From Campylobacterota bacterium (GTDB lineage Bacteria > Campylobacterota > Campylobacteria > Campylobacterales > Sulfurovaceae): DNA of 14,367 bases. The stretch lies in NCBI GenBank assembly GCA_011330645.1, contig DRQB01000158.1, forward strand, positions 1-14,367, in the 5' to 3' direction. Below, piece by piece: positions 13,620-14,367 of the stretch. Every line of letters starts with the position of its first letter. Position 1 is the first letter of the stretch. Made by a program: the position numbers and the translations under genes. The notes below the pieces were generated by a model that was given only the letters and a program-made list of their open reading frames with translations, did no database searches and was not told the DNA's origin.

Positions 13620-13646
13620 ATAAAAGCGTTTTTTGAACGTTTTTAT
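13620..13646 (+). promoter_or_regulatory. Leader hairpin upstream of rpsL
   Basis: ATAAAAGCGTT (13620-13630) pairs with AACGTTTTTAT (13636-13646), 11 bp with one G-T pair and a TTTTG loop. The 3' arm contains TTTTTAT, so it could act as a weak attenuator or as a stabilising 5' structure in the leader that follows the candidate promoter at 13582. Confidence 0.45.
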
Positions 13647-13713
13647 ATGGTGTAACAGCCAGATTCAATTCAAACTAATCCATGCAGATGGAAATACATT
13701 AAAGGAAAATAAT

Positions 13714-14088
13714 TTGCCTACAATTAACCAATTGATTCGTAAAGAACGTAAAAAGCAAGTGAAAAAATCAAAATCACCTGCACTCGTAAAATGTCCTCAA
13801 AGAAGAGGCGTATGTACTAGAGTTTACACAACAACTCCAAAGAAACCTAACTCAGCTTTGAGAAAAGTTGCAAAAGTTAGATTAACATCAGGATTTGAAG
13901 TAATCTCATACATCGGTGGTGAGGGTCACAACCTTCAAGAGCACTCTATCGTACTAGTACGTGGGGGAAGAATTAAAGATTTACCTGGTGTGAAGTATCA
14001 CATCGTTCGTGGTGCACTAGATGCGTCAGGAGTAAATGGTAGAACTGTTGCTCGTTCTAAATACGGAACGAAAAAACCTAAGAACTAG
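13714..14088 (+). CDS. rpsL: 30S ribosomal protein S12 (TTG start)
   Basis: S12 lies at the decoding centre and helps set translational accuracy. The conserved N-terminus MPTINQLIRKER fixes the start at TTG 13714, preceded by AAGGA (13702-13706) at 7-nt spacing. An ATG-like extension from 13633 would add 27 unrelated residues and is rejected. The product is 124 residues, as usual. It contains CTRVYTTTPKKPNSALRKV with K43 and K44, and GGRIKDLPGVKYH with K88 and D89; these are the residues whose changes give streptomycin resistance in other bacteria, and they are in the sensitive form. D89 is the aspartate methylthiolated by RimO where that enzyme exists. rpsG follows after 189 nt. Confidence 0.98.
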   Translation: MPTINQLIRKERKKQVKKSKSPALVKCPQRRGVCTRVYTTTPKKPNSALRKVAKVRLTSGFEVISYIGGEGHNLQEHSIVLVRGGRIKDLPGVKYHIVRGALDASGVNGRTVARSKYGTKKPKN

Positions 14089-14130
14089 AAAACTAAAAAG
14101 TAATCTATTTACTTAGTATGTTGACACTGG

Positions 14131-14167
14131 GTTCTCTGCAGCAGAGAACTAACGAAATATGTTTCGT
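14131..14167 (+). promoter_or_regulatory. Tandem hairpins in the rpsL-rpsG spacer
   Basis: GTTCTCTG (14131-14138) pairs with CAGAGAAC (14142-14149) around a CAG loop. Two bases later ACGAAA (14152-14157) pairs with TTTCGT (14162-14167) around TATG. Neither is followed by a T-run. In E. coli the rpsL-rpsG spacer is the target of S7 feedback repression, so this spacer may have that role, but resemblance to the S7 site of 16S rRNA is untested. Confidence 0.45.
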
Positions 14168-14200
14168 ATGTAAAAAGTGAGAGCTGAATAACATTGAGTA

Positions 14201-14215
14201 TCAGTCCATGACTGA
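14201..14215 (+). promoter_or_regulatory. Third hairpin in the rpsL-rpsG spacer
   Basis: TCAGTC (14201-14206) pairs with GACTGA (14210-14215) around a CAT triloop. It stands between the tandem hairpins and the rpsG ribosome binding site and may belong to the same regulatory leader. Confidence 0.3.
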
Positions 14216-14277
14216 GAAGCAATAACAGAAACTTGTTTAAAGTTTTTGAGTAAATTATAATAATTGAAGGAAGAACA

Positions 14278-14367
14278 ATGAGAAGAAGAAAAGCTCCCGT
14301 TAGACCGGTACTGCCAGATCCAGTATACGGTTCTAAAGTATTAACAAAATTTATCAATGCAGTAATG
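14278..14367 (+). CDS. rpsG: 30S ribosomal protein S7, 3'-truncated by window edge
   Basis: S7 is the primary assembly protein of the 30S head and in E. coli a translational repressor of the str operon. Only the first 30 codons are present: MRRRKAPVRPVLPDPVYGSK followed by VLTKFINAVM. This matches the conserved S7 N-terminus, including the arginine-rich start and the P-D-P-x-Y/F motif. The start at 14278 follows AAGGAAG (14267-14273). The position after rpsL is the standard str-operon order. The remaining four fifths of the gene lie beyond the window. Confidence 0.95.
   Translation, partial: MRRRKAPVRPVLPDPVYGSKVLTKFINAVM

Noticed and set aside
13633..13713. Longer rpsL from ATG 13633
   Set aside because: It adds 27 residues with no S12 similarity and runs through the leader hairpin; the conserved PTINQLIRK start follows TTG 13714.
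14256..14261. TATAAT before rpsG
   Set aside because: It is only 17 nt from the start codon and overlaps the approach to the Shine-Dalgarno; a transcript from it would have almost no leader. Probably a chance match in AT-rich sequence.
14109..14357. Minus-strand ORF of 82 residues with hydrophobic stretches
   Set aside because: It is antisense to the rpsL-rpsG spacer and the rpsG start, and its leucine/isoleucine-rich look comes from AT-rich sequence. No ribosome binding site or family match seen.

Overview
This window is a stretch of core information-processing genes from a member of the Campylobacterota (the former Epsilonproteobacteria). It carries the 3' part of tuf, then rpmG, tRNA-Trp, secE, nusG, rplK, rplA, rplJ, rplL, rpoB, rpoC, rpsL and the first 30 codons of rpsG, all on the + strand. 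A tRNA-Trp between rpmG and secE, this gene order, the moderately AT-rich coding sequence and the protein sequences all fit that phylum. rpoB and rpoC are separate and overlap by 8 nt, so this is not Helicobacter or Wolinella, where the two are fused. A Sulfurovum- or Sulfurimonas-like organism is my best guess, made from memory without any search.

Region 1 (1-1373): EF-Tu, ribosomal protein L33, tRNA-Trp and SecE. The tRNA sits between two coding regions and must be cut out of a shared transcript or transcribed from nearby. Region 2 (1377-4335): NusG and the ribosomal stalk proteins L11, L1, L10 and L7/L12. Region 3 (4534-13213): the beta and beta' subunits of RNA polymerase. Region 4 (13214-13713): a 500-nt gene-free gap holding a 272-bp palindromic element that folds as a three-way junction, followed by a likely promoter. 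Region 5 (13714 onward): S12 and the start of S7, the head of the str operon.

Nearly every gene junction contains one or more strong hairpins. Some include the stop codon of the upstream gene (rplK, rplL). Some look like intrinsic terminators inside the operon (after rplA and rplJ). These probably set the relative amounts of proteins made in very different stoichiometries, for example L10 : L7/L12 and stalk proteins : RNA polymerase. This is inference from sequence only.

There is no defence system, mobile gene or metabolic cassette here. The least ordinary feature is the rpoC-rpsL palindromic element (13287-13558). It has 34-bp terminal inverted repeats with one mismatch, TA at both outer ends, two long internal hairpins, an internal core repeated in inverted orientation, and far more CTAG than the rest of the window. 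It is either a MITE-like non-autonomous insertion or an undescribed structured element.
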